This document shows positions 45,680 to 54,387 of a stretch of 64,000 nucleotides of DNA, one piece after another. A program made the position numbers and the translations under genes. The stretch spans positions 5,642,001-5,706,000 of the forward strand of contig NZ_CP063458.1 of the NCBI RefSeq assembly GCF_015169395.1, in the 5' to 3' direction. Each line of letters starts with the position of its first letter. Position 1 is the stretch's first letter. The DNA is from Humisphaera borealis. GTDB lineage: Bacteria; Planctomycetota; Phycisphaerae; Tepidisphaerales; Tepidisphaeraceae. Below the pieces are notes generated by a model, which saw nothing but the letters and a program-made list of their open reading frames with translations, did no database searches and was not told the DNA's origin.

Positions 45680-46240
45680 ATGCCAGAAATCTACGTCAGC
45701 ACCGACTGCGAAACCGACGGCCCGATCCCCGGGCCCAACTCGATGCTCTCCTTCGCCTCGGCCGCCTTCACCGCCGACAAGAAACTCGTCAGCACGTTCT
45801 CGGCCAATCTTGACCTGCTACCCGGTGCCACCGGCGATCCGAAGACGATGGAGTTCTGGCGGTCGCAACCGAAGGCTTGGGAAGCGTGCCGCACCGATAC
45901 ACGCCCGCCCGAAGTCGTCATGACCGAGTACGTCGCCTGGCTCAGAAGCCTGCCGGGCAAACCGGTGTTTGTCGGGTATCCCGTCGCGTTCGATTTCCTG
46001 TTCGTCTACTGGTACCTCATCCGCTTCGCCGGCGAGAGCCCTTTCAGCCATTCGGCGCTGGACATCAAGACGATGGCGATGGTCATGCTCGGCAAGCCGT
46101 ACCGCGACGCGACCAAGCGCAACATGCCCAGCCGCTGGTTCGACGAAACGCCGCACACGCATGTCGCCCTCGACGATGCGATTGGGCAGGGGCAACTCTT
46201 TTGCAACATGCTGGCGGAGCTGCGTTCGGTCAAGAGGTGA
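45680..46240 (+). CDS. DEDD-family 3'-5' exonuclease
   Basis: 186 residues. Exonuclease fold with acidic metal ligands Asp9 and Glu11 (STDCETDGP), Asp105 ([10 protein letters not shown]) and the ExoIII motif His161-x-x-x-Asp165 ([11 protein letters not shown]), making a DEDDh enzyme of the DnaQ/RNase T superfamily. DNA or RNA substrate cannot be told. It starts 40 bases after the third ESCRT-III-like gene on the same strand and may be cotranscribed. Its stop lies 5 bases from the convergent nadR stop. Confidence 0.85.
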   Translation: MPEIYVSTDCETDGPIPGPNSMLSFASAAFTADKKLVSTFSANLDLLPGATGDPKTMEFWRSQPKAWEACRTDTRPPEVVMTEYVAWLRSLPGKPVFVGYPVAFDFLFVYWYLIRFAGESPFSHSALDIKTMAMVMLGKPYRDATKRNMPSRWFDETPHTHVALDDAIGQGQLFCNMLAELRSVKR

Positions 46241-46245
46241 GAGCT

Positions 46246-47232
46246 TCAGAGATCGAACGGCGTCTTCAGTAACGATTCGACCGCTATTGCGGCCTCTTCC
46301 AGACGCCGTTCAAGGGGCCCGGTGAGCAGGACCACCGCTGTCCGCCGCGATGCAATCTGGTCAACGAATCGGCGGTGCATCCAGTCGCGAATGTGTTCGC
46401 CGTCGCGAAATCCGTCCTGCACGAACGGAAAATCGGGTATCGGTAACAGGTAGAGATCCACGCGATCGCGGTTCCCGATGGCGTCCACCTCCGAATCGCG
46501 ATGGCCGACATACCGCTCGTGCCAGGTGCCCGTCGCAAAAGCATTGGTATCGCAGAAGAGAACCTTGTTCGCCGCCCGAGCGGCATCGTTTTCCCGCCGC
46601 TGTTGTTCGCCGGCGATCTGGGCAAACTCATCGCTGGTCCAGCCGGGCAACTCTCCATCCATCGACAGGCCGGCAACCTTCTTCTGCCAGTACTCGCGGC
46701 CGTACTCGGGCACCCATAGCGTGTCGAACCGATCCGCCAGCCGAGCGGCCAACGTCGTCTTGCCTGTCGATTCGGCACCTATCAGCACCACCCGCCGAAC
46801 AAAATGAGCCCGGACGCACGGCTCCAACCTATCGAGGTAATCCAGCGGCGATCGCCGAACCCGGGTACCAGAAATCGGCACGGCCTCTCGCGGCTGATCG
46901 ACCATCACGTGTCGCGACCCCATCAGGCTCGCGAAGACCGGGCCGTAGCTCTCGCTGCTGAAGACCACGTCCGGTGACCGCCCGAGGTAGCGAACCGTAA
47001 AGTCCGCCCACTGCCGGCTGTCATCTTCGAGTTCGTCAGGGACAAGGTGAATCTGGCAGTCAGGGTGAATCTCGCGAAGCCAGTCACGACGCAACTCACC
47101 GGGGATCTTCTGGCTCGGATGATGGCAGAGCATCACGATCAGTTCATCAACCTGTCGCCGCGCGATGTCAATCAGATACTTGTGGCCGCGATGTGGCGGA
47201 TAGAACTTGCCGACGACAAAACCGAGCGTCAT
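46246..47232 (-). CDS. nadR: NadR-type NMN adenylyltransferase / ribosylnicotinamide kinase
   Basis: 328 residues, two enzyme domains, no N-terminal DNA-binding domain. The nucleotidyltransferase domain has VVGKFYPPHRGHKYL (residues 7-20) and PISGTRVRRSP near 119-129. The kinase domain has the P-loop GAESTGKTT (152-160) and a lid/Asp region FCDTNAFATGTWH. Together they turn nicotinamide riboside into NMN and then NAD. Its ATG overlaps the pnuC stop by four bases (ATGA), giving translational coupling with the transporter that supplies its substrate. Confidence 0.95.
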   Translation of the reverse strand: MTLGFVVGKFYPPHRGHKYLIDIARRQVDELIVMLCHHPSQKIPGELRRDWLREIHPDCQIHLVPDELEDDSRQWADFTVRYLGRSPDVVFSSESYGPVFASLMGSRHVMVDQPREAVPISGTRVRRSPLDYLDRLEPCVRAHFVRRVVLIGAESTGKTTLAARLADRFDTLWVPEYGREYWQKKVAGLSMDGELPGWTSDEFAQIAGEQQRRENDAARAANKVLFCDTNAFATGTWHERYVGHRDSEVDAIGNRDRVDLYLLPIPDFPFVQDGFRDGEHIRDWMHRRFVDQIASRRTAVVLLTGPLERRLEEAAIAVESLLKTPFDL

Positions 47233-47981
47233 ATCGCCGCCTCGGCCGAGGCTTGCGGCGGGGGAGCGCTACGGTCGGTCGTCGCCCGTAAGAGTGCCCG
47301 AGAGCGAGCCCTCCACTGCAGAAAGCCCATCGTGGCCATGCAAAGAAAGATGGCGTACAGCAACGATGTCAGACGCAGGTCCTTGTAGAGGTAGAGTGGA
47401 ATGTAAATCAGATCGACAGCGATCCAGCAATACCAACTTTCGAGTCGCTTTCGATTGAGCAACCACTGCGCACAAAGACTGAGCGAGGTGGTGAGGGCAT
47501 CCCAAAACGACGCCGAACCACCCAAAAGATGGAGCGTCTGCCAAAGCAGTATCGTCAGGGCAATGCCGACGATCGTGACGACGATCGCCTCCTGTCGTGA
47601 AACCCTGCTGATGGTGAGCGCCGTTCGACGCTGGCCGCCGTAAAGCCAGAGGTACCACCCGATCACGCCGAGCACGAAATACACGATCTGCAACCCGGCA
47701 TCGCCGTAGAGGCCAACGCGAAAAAACACGACGGCGAAGACGGCGACGTTGAGGAGCCCGATTGGGAAGTTCCAGACATTCTCTCGGACCGTCAGCCAGA
47801 CGCATACCGCGCCGGAGATGAACGCGACCGCCTCGAGCCATCCCGCCAGTCCGCCGAGGTACATCGTCGCTGCCAGCACGCTCGCCGCGACCGTGAGGGT
47901 GGCCAATACCAAGCCGTCGCGGCCGATTCGCAAAGTCGGCGGGGCGGTAGGGGTTGAATCGTTCTGGGGCGACAGATCCAT
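47229..47981 (-). CDS. pnuC: Nicotinamide riboside transporter
   Basis: 250 residues, inner-membrane, seven or so hydrophobic segments. Family signatures: NVWNFPIGLLNVAVFAVVFF and GLYGDAGLQIVYFVLGVIGW, then LLNRKRLESWYCWIAVDLIY and IPLYLYKDLRLTSLLYAIFL, which carry the Trp/Tyr/Asn riboside-binding positions of PnuC. It imports nicotinamide riboside by facilitated diffusion driven by NadR phosphorylation. The start shares one base with the acpS stop (TAATG); the end overlaps nadR by four. Confidence 0.95.
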   Translation of the reverse strand: MDLSPQNDSTPTAPPTLRIGRDGLVLATLTVAASVLAATMYLGGLAGWLEAVAFISGAVCVWLTVRENVWNFPIGLLNVAVFAVVFFRVGLYGDAGLQIVYFVLGVIGWYLWLYGGQRRTALTISRVSRQEAIVVTIVGIALTILLWQTLHLLGGSASFWDALTTSLSLCAQWLLNRKRLESWYCWIAVDLIYIPLYLYKDLRLTSLLYAIFLCMATMGFLQWRARSRALLRATTDRSAPPPQASAEAAI

Positions 47982-48373
47982 TACGCCTCCGCGCGCAAAC
48001 CGATCGCGCTCGCCGTCGCGTGCGTTTCGATGTGACTGATGCTCAGGTGCCAGCGACTGATGCCCATTTCCGTCGCGATCCGCAGGCTTTCCCCGGTCAG
48101 CTTGATCTTGGGTTGCCCGCTGAGTTCCTTCACCACTTCGATGTCCGTCCAGGCGATGCCGCCACGCCAGCCGGTGCCGATGACTTTCAGCACCGCTTCC
48201 TTCGCGGCGAAGCGGCCGGCGAGGTGTTCGAAGTAGCGTTTGGGGTTCTTGTTGCAGTAGGCCTGTTCGGCCGGGGTGAAGACGCGGTCGAGGAAGTGCT
48301 CGCCGTGGTTTTCGACGAGCTTCTTGATGCGTGACGTTTCGACGATATCGATGCCGTGGCCAAGGATGGGCAT
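47981..48373 (-). CDS. acpS: Holo-[acyl-carrier-protein] synthase
   Basis: 130 residues. Transfers 4'-phosphopantetheine from CoA to acyl carrier protein. The Mg-binding site is in GHGIDIVETSRI near the start and the conserved helix is RFAAKEAVLKVIGTGWRGGI; the C-terminal HLSISHIETHATASAIG is typical. ATG 48373 fits the conserved N-terminus exactly. First gene of a tight acpS-pnuC-nadR operon; the link to NAD salvage may be only CoA/NAD cofactor housekeeping. Confidence 0.95.
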   Translation of the reverse strand: MPILGHGIDIVETSRIKKLVENHGEHFLDRVFTPAEQAYCNKNPKRYFEHLAGRFAAKEAVLKVIGTGWRGGIAWTDIEVVKELSGQPKIKLTGESLRIATEMGISRWHLSISHIETHATASAIGLRAEA

Positions 48374-48447
48374 GGCATCAGTGTAGTGGGGCTGTAGGGT
48401 ATTCGGGTAGTGGCGTGGCGGTGTAGTGGCGGGGCGGTTGTAACGAT

Positions 48448-48525
48448 TGTGGCATGGGCAAGTACGCTTGCCCGTGTCGGCCGATGGGACCGAAGACACG
48501 GGCATGCGTGCATGCCCATGCCACA
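48448..48525. repeat. Hairpin-armed repeat, TGTGGCATGGGC family
   Basis: Arms 48448-48478 and 48495-48525 are 31-base inverted copies with 28 matches. Each is itself palindromic (GGGCAAGTACGCTTGCCC in the left, GGGCATGCGTGCATGCCC in the right). It lies between the acpS start side and the amidohydrolase stop. Confidence 0.85.
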
Positions 48526-48538
48526 AGATTCGGCTGCA

Positions 48539-50200
48539 TCACTTCGTTGGCTTGGCTCCGGGCCCGAGCACCGGACGCCCGGGAAGTTTTCCGGTCATCT
48601 GGCCGTCCCGAAGCACCGGCACGCCATTGACGATCACGTCGGTGATCCCGAGCGAATACTGGTGTGGCTTTTCGAACGTCGCGGCATCGATCACGGTCGC
48701 CGGGTCGAAGATCGCCAGGTCGGCGACAAATCCCTCCTTGATGGTCCCTCGGTCGGCAAACCGGAATGTGGCGGCGGGGAGCGAGGTCATCTTTCGCACC
48801 GCCTCTTCGATCGTGAACAGCTTCTTCTCCCGGGCGTATCGACCGAGCACACGGGCGTTGGTGCCATAGCCACGCGGGTGCGGCACGCCGACGCCGAACT
48901 GCCGCAGCCCGGAATCCGAAGCGATCGCGACCGTCGGATCGGCCATGATGCGTTCGACCTCGGCATCGTCCATCGTGTGGAATACGCAACTGGCGTTATC
49001 GCTCTTGAAGACGTCCAGCACCGCGCGGCACTGATCTTCGAACGTCACCTCGGGGAGCGGCTTGGTCACATCGCGAAGCAGTTCGACGTTGGTTCCCTTC
49101 TGATGACTGCGAATCCACTCGGCGATCTGCACCATGTTCTTGCCGTTGTACTGCGGCGACGACTCGGCATATGCCACCACTACGTACGAGAGGCTCGTCC
49201 GCCCCTGCTTCTTGCCGTGATGCTCCAACATCGCCTTGAGAACCTCTTCGTACGTCTTGGGGTCCTTCAGGCCGGACCGGGCATTGGCGATGCCCTGTTC
49301 GAGATAGGCGTCCGGAATCAGCGTGGAAATGGATGTGCTCGAGGCCGTGTAGGGATACTGGTCGATGCCGATTTCCAGACCGGTCTTCCGCGCTTCGTTC
49401 ACGCGACCGAGGGTGGCGTCGGCACCGCCGACTTTCTTCGCCGCCGAGCTGGGTAGTTTGAAGTGCGAGATCTGCACCGGCACCTTTGCCTCGCGGCCGA
49501 CGCGGACGGCTTCGTCGATCGCGCCAAGAATCCCGCCACTCTCGTTGCGCATGTGCGATGCGTAGATACCGCCGGCCTCTCCCGCGACGGCGGCAAGTGC
49601 GATGATTTCTTCGGTCGAACTGAACTGGCCCGGGTTGTAGATCAGCCCGGTGGACAGCCCGACGGCGCCGTCTCTCATCGCCTGCCGGACAAGCTCTTTG
49701 GCGCTGGCCAACTGCTCGGGGCTCAGTTCGCCCTTGCGATCTCCTTTGACCGTTCTCAGCACCGTATTGTGGCCGTAGAGCGTGGCGACGTTGAGCCCGG
49801 TGCCTCGTTTGGAAATCCGGTCGAAGTACGCGGCGACGTCTTTGACGCTGCCGCCGCAGTTGCCGCTGACGATGGTCGTCACGCCATCGCGGACGAAGTG
49901 TTCGGCGGCCGGGGCGTCGTGGATGTCGCCGTCAACGTGGGTATGAACGTCAATAAACCCCGGTGCGACGATTTTCCCAGTCGCGTCGATTGACACGGGG
50001 GCAGCGTCTTCGGGGAACGCACCGATTGCGGCAATTCGCCCGCCTCTGATCGCGACATCCGCCCGGTAGGCAGGTTTGCCCGAACCATCCGCGATCCGGC
50101 CGTTGCGGACGATAAGGTCGTACCGATCGGTGGATGCCTGGCATCCTGCGATGACAGCAATCAAACCCGCCAGACACGCCCAAGCCAGTAGATGCGGCAT
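48539..50200 (-). CDS. D-aminoacylase / N-acyl-D-amino-acid deacylase-type lipoprotein
   Basis: 553 residues. Lipobox LIAVIAGC with Cys20, so membrane-anchored outside the cytoplasm. Amidohydrolase fold: metal-binding PGFIDVHTHVDGDIH near residue 80, GNCGGS near 113, AVGLSTGLIYNPGQFSSTEE and YASHMRNESGG (the bridging region), and the final HPRGYGTNARVLGRYAREK stretch typical of D-aminoacylases (DAN family). It probably deacylates N-acyl-D-amino acids or peptidoglycan-type fragments; exact substrate unknown. Confidence 0.88.
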   Translation of the reverse strand: MPHLLAWACLAGLIAVIAGCQASTDRYDLIVRNGRIADGSGKPAYRADVAIRGGRIAAIGAFPEDAAPVSIDATGKIVAPGFIDVHTHVDGDIHDAPAAEHFVRDGVTTIVSGNCGGSVKDVAAYFDRISKRGTGLNVATLYGHNTVLRTVKGDRKGELSPEQLASAKELVRQAMRDGAVGLSTGLIYNPGQFSSTEEIIALAAVAGEAGGIYASHMRNESGGILGAIDEAVRVGREAKVPVQISHFKLPSSAAKKVGGADATLGRVNEARKTGLEIGIDQYPYTASSTSISTLIPDAYLEQGIANARSGLKDPKTYEEVLKAMLEHHGKKQGRTSLSYVVVAYAESSPQYNGKNMVQIAEWIRSHQKGTNVELLRDVTKPLPEVTFEDQCRAVLDVFKSDNASCVFHTMDDAEVERIMADPTVAIASDSGLRQFGVGVPHPRGYGTNARVLGRYAREKKLFTIEEAVRKMTSLPAATFRFADRGTIKEGFVADLAIFDPATVIDAATFEKPHQYSLGITDVIVNGVPVLRDGQMTGKLPGRPVLGPGAKPTK

Positions 50201-50389
50201 ACCGGGAAGGTAGCATCACCGCAAAGATGCAGAAAGCAGGCCGGAGGACCGCGGTTGGAACAAACTGGCCCATCGGGCGGGAATCGGGGGCGGCCTGCAT
50301 CGATGCCAGGTCATGGACGTCCTTTACCACCACTGCCGCCGCGGATAGCATCGATATTCCGATCTAACCGCTCTTGGGAGAACCCCCGC

Positions 50390-51802
50390 ATGACGCCGCG
50401 CGATGTGTTGAAGATGATCGAGCAGAAGAAGGTCCAGTTCATCGATCTTCGTTTCATGGATTTCCCCGGACTCTGGCAGCACCTGACGCTGCCGGTCTCG
50501 GAACTGACGCTCGAGAGCTTCAACCACGGCTTTGGTTTCGACGGTTCGTCGATCCGCGGCTGGCAGGCGATCAATGAGTCGGACATGCTGCTCGTGCCGG
50601 TGGCCGATACGGCGCGAATCGACCCGTTCATGCAGCATACGACGCTGTCGATGATCAGCGACGTGCGCGACCCGATCACGAAGAAGGAATACAGCCGCGA
50701 CCCGCGATCGATCGCACGCAAGGCGGTCTCGTTCCTGCAGAAAACGAAGATCGCCGACCGCGCAATGTTCGGCCCTGAGCTTGAGTTCTTCATCTTCGAT
50801 TACGCCTGGTACGACCAGGGCATCAACTACGCCAAGTATCAGGTCGGCAGCCGCGAAGGCATCTGGACGCGAGGGGACGAAGACGTCACCAATCTGGGGC
50901 AGAAGATCCGGTTAAAGGAAGGGTACTTCCCCTGTCCGCCGATCGACACGATGCACAACATCCGGTCGGAGATGGTCTCGGAACTGATCAACCTCGGCAT
51001 CCCGGTCGAAGCCCACCACCACGAAGTCGCCACCGGCGGGCAGTGCGAAATCGACATGCGGTACCAGGATCTGCTGAAGATGGCAGATAACGTGATGATC
51101 TATAAGTACGTCGCCAAGAACGTGGCGGCGCGCCACGGCAAGGTGGCGACGTTCATGCCCAAGCCGTTGTTCCAGGACAATGGAAGCGGCATGCACATCC
51201 ACTTTTCGCTCTGGAAGGGCGATAAGCCCCTGTTCGCCGGCAACAAGTACGCCGGGCTCAGCCAACTCGGCCTCTGGGCGATTGGCGGAATCCTGAAGCA
51301 CGCGCGGGCTTTGTGTGCGCTGTGTAACCCGACGACCAACAGCTACAAGCGACTTGTGCCCGGCTACGAAGCCCCGGTGAACCTGGTTTACAGCAGCCGC
51401 AACCGCTCGGCGGCCATCCGTATTCCGATGTACAGCGAGAAGGTGCAGACCAAGCGCATCGAGTTCCGCTGCCCCGACAGCTCCTGCAACCCGTATCTCG
51501 CGTTCAGCGCCATGACGATGGCCGCGATCGACGGCATTCAGAACAAGATCGATCCCGGCGACCCGCTCGACAAAGACATCTATCGCCTGACCAGTGCCGA
51601 ATACGAGAAACTGCAGTCGGCACCGATCAACCTCGAAGAAGCGCTCGACGCGCTGGAGAATGACCACGACTTCCTGCTCTCGGGTGACGTGTTCACGGCG
51701 GACGTGATCCACTACTGGATCAAGTACAAGCGCGAGAACGAAGTCGAAGCGATCCGCGTGCGGCCACACCCGTACGAGTTCTGCATGTATTTCGATATCT
51801 GA
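50390..51802 (+). CDS. glnA: Glutamine synthetase, type I
   Basis: 470 residues from ATG 50390 with GGGAG upstream. Catalyses ATP-dependent amidation of glutamate. GSI signatures: HHHEVATGGQCEIDMRYQDL (metal site), KPLFQDNGSGMHIHFSLWKG, the ATP-binding PTTNSYKRLVPGYEAPVNLV and the C-terminal loop DKDIYRLTSAEYEKLQ, where Tyr sits at the adenylylation position of the GSI-beta type. It therefore could be controlled by an adenylyltransferase; no glnE is in the window. Upstream 189 bases (50201-50389) hold no gene. Confidence 0.97.
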   Translation: MTPRDVLKMIEQKKVQFIDLRFMDFPGLWQHLTLPVSELTLESFNHGFGFDGSSIRGWQAINESDMLLVPVADTARIDPFMQHTTLSMISDVRDPITKKEYSRDPRSIARKAVSFLQKTKIADRAMFGPELEFFIFDYAWYDQGINYAKYQVGSREGIWTRGDEDVTNLGQKIRLKEGYFPCPPIDTMHNIRSEMVSELINLGIPVEAHHHEVATGGQCEIDMRYQDLLKMADNVMIYKYVAKNVAARHGKVATFMPKPLFQDNGSGMHIHFSLWKGDKPLFAGNKYAGLSQLGLWAIGGILKHARALCALCNPTTNSYKRLVPGYEAPVNLVYSSRNRSAAIRIPMYSEKVQTKRIEFRCPDSSCNPYLAFSAMTMAAIDGIQNKIDPGDPLDKDIYRLTSAEYEKLQSAPINLEEALDALENDHDFLLSGDVFTADVIHYWIKYKRENEVEAIRVRPHPYEFCMYFDI

Positions 51803-51880
51803 TCGCTTTGATCCCCGGGAATAATCGATAGCGCTCGGACCGTAGTCGCGTACGGGGCGTCCCCTTCTTTGGAGACCCGC

Positions 51881-52678
51881 GTGACCATACGGCTACTGCT
51901 ATTGAGTGGTTTGACGTTACTGACATTGGCCTGCTCCGTCATCTTCACCAACGGATTGCGAGCGGCTCCTTCCGGACAGCCGGCGACGGCACCAGCCGCG
52001 GGGCAGTTCCCCGGAATCGCGGTGCTGGAGCTCTTCACGTCAGAGGGATGTTCAAGCTGCCCCCCGGCAGATCAGGTCCTTAACGACTGGGTCGGCAAAG
52101 CGGCCCAGCAGCAATCGCCGGTCTATCCACTTGCGTTCCATGTCGACTACTGGGATCGGCTGGGCTGGAAGGACCGATTTTCGTCGGCGGAGTCCACCGC
52201 ACGTCAGCGCGCCTACGCCGCGGCGATGAACACCAGGCAACTCTACACGCCACAGTTGGTCGTCAATGGTTCCTCGGAGTTCGTAGGCTCGGATGCCCGC
52301 GAGGCATCGAGGCAGGTCGCTACGGCGCTCAGCCGTCCGGCGCTCGTCGGCGTGTCGATAAAGCCCGAGAAGGGTAAAAAGTCCTCGATCCAGGTTGGCT
52401 ACGAAGTCGCAGGTTCAATCGAGGGGGCCGTTATCAACGTCGCGGTTGTTGAGCGTGGCTTGACTTCCGTCGTGACCCGCGGCGAGAACGCCAGGCGTTC
52501 GTTGACTCACGACACCGTCCGCGGGTTTCTGACCGCGCCCCTTGATGCCAGCAAGGGCCGGGTCGAAGTCTCGTTTCCTGCCGATATGAACCCGCGCAAC
52601 GCGAAGGTGATCGGTTACGTCCAGAATGGCCGAACGCTGGCCGTGCTCGGCGCGACAGAGACGCCATTTCCTCCATGA
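51881..52678 (+). CDS. Exported DUF1223 thioredoxin-like protein
   Basis: 265 residues from GTG 51881, which has GGAG at 7 bases. A TTG 12 bases upstream is in frame but less likely. Signal peptide MTIRLLLLSGLTLLTLACSV. Thioredoxin-like fold with VLELFTSEGCSSCPPADQVL (Cys57, Cys60), then HVDYWDRLGWKDRFS and the strongly conserved TRQLYTPQLVVNG. This is the DUF1223 pattern, a periplasmic family of unknown redox role. It follows glnA by 78 bases. Confidence 0.88.
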   Translation: MTIRLLLLSGLTLLTLACSVIFTNGLRAAPSGQPATAPAAGQFPGIAVLELFTSEGCSSCPPADQVLNDWVGKAAQQQSPVYPLAFHVDYWDRLGWKDRFSSAESTARQRAYAAAMNTRQLYTPQLVVNGSSEFVGSDAREASRQVATALSRPALVGVSIKPEKGKKSSIQVGYEVAGSIEGAVINVAVVERGLTSVVTRGENARRSLTHDTVRGFLTAPLDASKGRVEVSFPADMNPRNAKVIGYVQNGRTLAVLGATETPFPP

Positions 52679-52713
52679 CTTACCGGCTTGGTTCCGCGTA
52701 GCCGCTCCGCATC

Positions 52714-54168
52714 TCACCGCTCGGCTTTGTACTTGACCTCGCGCACTTTTCCGCTGTCATTTCGAACGGTGAGCGTGATCTCGTCCCCTGGCTCGAACTT
52801 CTTGCGGAACCAAACCAGGAACTCGCCGGGCTGCATGTTCCGGGTCTCGCCGTTTACGGACGTGACAATATCCGTCGCGCGAAGGCCGGCGACATAGGCC
52901 GGGCCGGTGACTTGCTTCGGCCCGATGTACGGTTTGATCGCCATGGTGTCGGCGGGAAGTTCAAGACGCTGCCGCATCACTCCGGCGTCGTTGGCCCAGA
53001 AACCCGGGAAAGCGCCGATGTTCCCGCCGACAACACTCGCGCGCCAGGTCAGGTCGGTCGCACGCCAATCGCCGTCGAGGACCAGCGTACCGGACATCAC
53101 CTTCCCATCACGAAGCCAATGGAGATTGATCTGGGTCGGTCCGGTCTTGGCCGCGCGATGGAGGACGGCACGGAAATCGGCCTGGCTGAAGAGTCGGCGG
53201 CCGTCGGCGGCGGCAAGGACGTCGCCAGGCTTAAGTGCGATTCGGGCGGCGGGGGAGGGGTCGATCACCTTGGTCAGCTTCAGGCCGTCGTCGCGATCCA
53301 CAACTGCGCCAATGTTTTCGGGGAATGGCCAGATTCCCAGGTCGCGATTCTTGTCGAACTGACCCAGGTCGATCTCACCCTGCCGCATGATCTCCGACGC
53401 CTGATGGCAATGGACGCACCCCTGCGTCTTGTAGCCCTCGGCGTTCCCACGGTGTTTGAGCCAGTTGTCGAAACCAGGTAGTGTCACCGGCGTCACTCGT
53501 TTGCTCGCAAGATCGGGCAGGGTGCCATCAACATCCCACCCCATCCGACGCGGGTCGTAGTGATGCGCCAGCACGCGGTTCATCGTCATGATGAGGGACT
53601 GCTTGCTGGTTCTGCCCTGGTCACCAGACTTATCCCGCCCGCCGAAGACACCGTAGATTTTGCCCTCGGGGGACAGGAACCAGCTCCACCAGGAGACGTC
53701 CATGTCCTGGAACTCGGACATCCTGAGGATGCGCAGATCGACATCCTGCGTGCCTGTCAGACGCAGGGTGACAAACTGCTGGAACAGTGGATTGAGGTCG
53801 GGACCACCTTCCAGAACGGTCTTGTCGAACTCAGAACAACTCTTGCAGGGCAGGCAACGGAAGGTCACAAAGATCGGGCGGTTCTCAGCTTTCGCAATGC
53901 GCATCGCCTCGGCGAGATCGGTTTCCCACTTGATCGAGGTTCTGGCCACTTCCTTTCGAAGGGTGGGAAGCTCGATGGTTGTTTCCAGGCCTTTGCGGGG
54001 TGGCGGTAGCGTTCCTTGGGAGGGCCCCAGAATCTGGTCCCAAGGCTTCTGCTGGTTCGGACCCGCCGCCGCACCGGTAGTCGTTGCCGCATTCAGAGCG
54101 GCGATCACGACAAGAGTGGCGCAAACGAGAACGACAACCGCCGACGTTTTTGCGATGGGTGCGCGCAC
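52714..54168 (-). CDS. Exported thioredoxin / cytochrome-like / PDZ protein
   Basis: 484 residues from GTG 54168, where GGAGG is at good distance; the earlier GTG at 54207 lacks a site. One N-terminal helix or signal (TSAVVVLVCATLVVIAALNA). The thioredoxin-like domain has FVTFRCLPCKSCSEFD (Cys105, Cys108, Cys111). A single CVHCH (251-255) could bind one covalent haem c or act as a metal site. Two PDZ domains follow (SPAARIALKPGDVLAAADGR near 325; GPAYVAGLRATDIVTSVNGE near 430). The arrangement fits the planctomycete Trx7/PDZ family, of which some members are selenoproteins; here all positions are Cys. Role likely periplasmic thiol or electron chemistry. Confidence 0.82.
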   Translation of the reverse strand: MRAPIAKTSAVVVLVCATLVVIAALNAATTTGAAAGPNQQKPWDQILGPSQGTLPPPRKGLETTIELPTLRKEVARTSIKWETDLAEAMRIAKAENRPIFVTFRCLPCKSCSEFDKTVLEGGPDLNPLFQQFVTLRLTGTQDVDLRILRMSEFQDMDVSWWSWFLSPEGKIYGVFGGRDKSGDQGRTSKQSLIMTMNRVLAHHYDPRRMGWDVDGTLPDLASKRVTPVTLPGFDNWLKHRGNAEGYKTQGCVHCHQASEIMRQGEIDLGQFDKNRDLGIWPFPENIGAVVDRDDGLKLTKVIDPSPAARIALKPGDVLAAADGRRLFSQADFRAVLHRAAKTGPTQINLHWLRDGKVMSGTLVLDGDWRATDLTWRASVVGGNIGAFPGFWANDAGVMRQRLELPADTMAIKPYIGPKQVTGPAYVAGLRATDIVTSVNGETRNMQPGEFLVWFRKKFEPGDEITLTVRNDSGKVREVKYKAER

Positions 54169-54387
54169 GAAGGTCCTCCGTTCGAGAAATGAGTCGGGCG
54201 TCGGCACGATGTCTCGCGCCGACGCCCGGAATCTTCACTGAAGGAGGCGACCCTGTAAACCAGAGCGCAACAGTACAGCATGTGCCCGGCGCCATCAGAG
54301 CGCCAATGGGCGGCCGAGAAAACGGTGCCATCTCCGAAGCGGATGAGGCAGTTCCCGGCTATGGACGGAACACAGGATATCGCGAAC

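Noticed and set aside
47982-48000. NAD-sensing riboswitch ahead of pnuC
   Set aside because: pnuC overlaps acpS by one base, so there is no leader in which one could lie.
52714-54168. Selenocysteine in the thioredoxin/PDZ protein
   Set aside because: No in-frame TGA inside the gene; all candidate positions are Cys codons.
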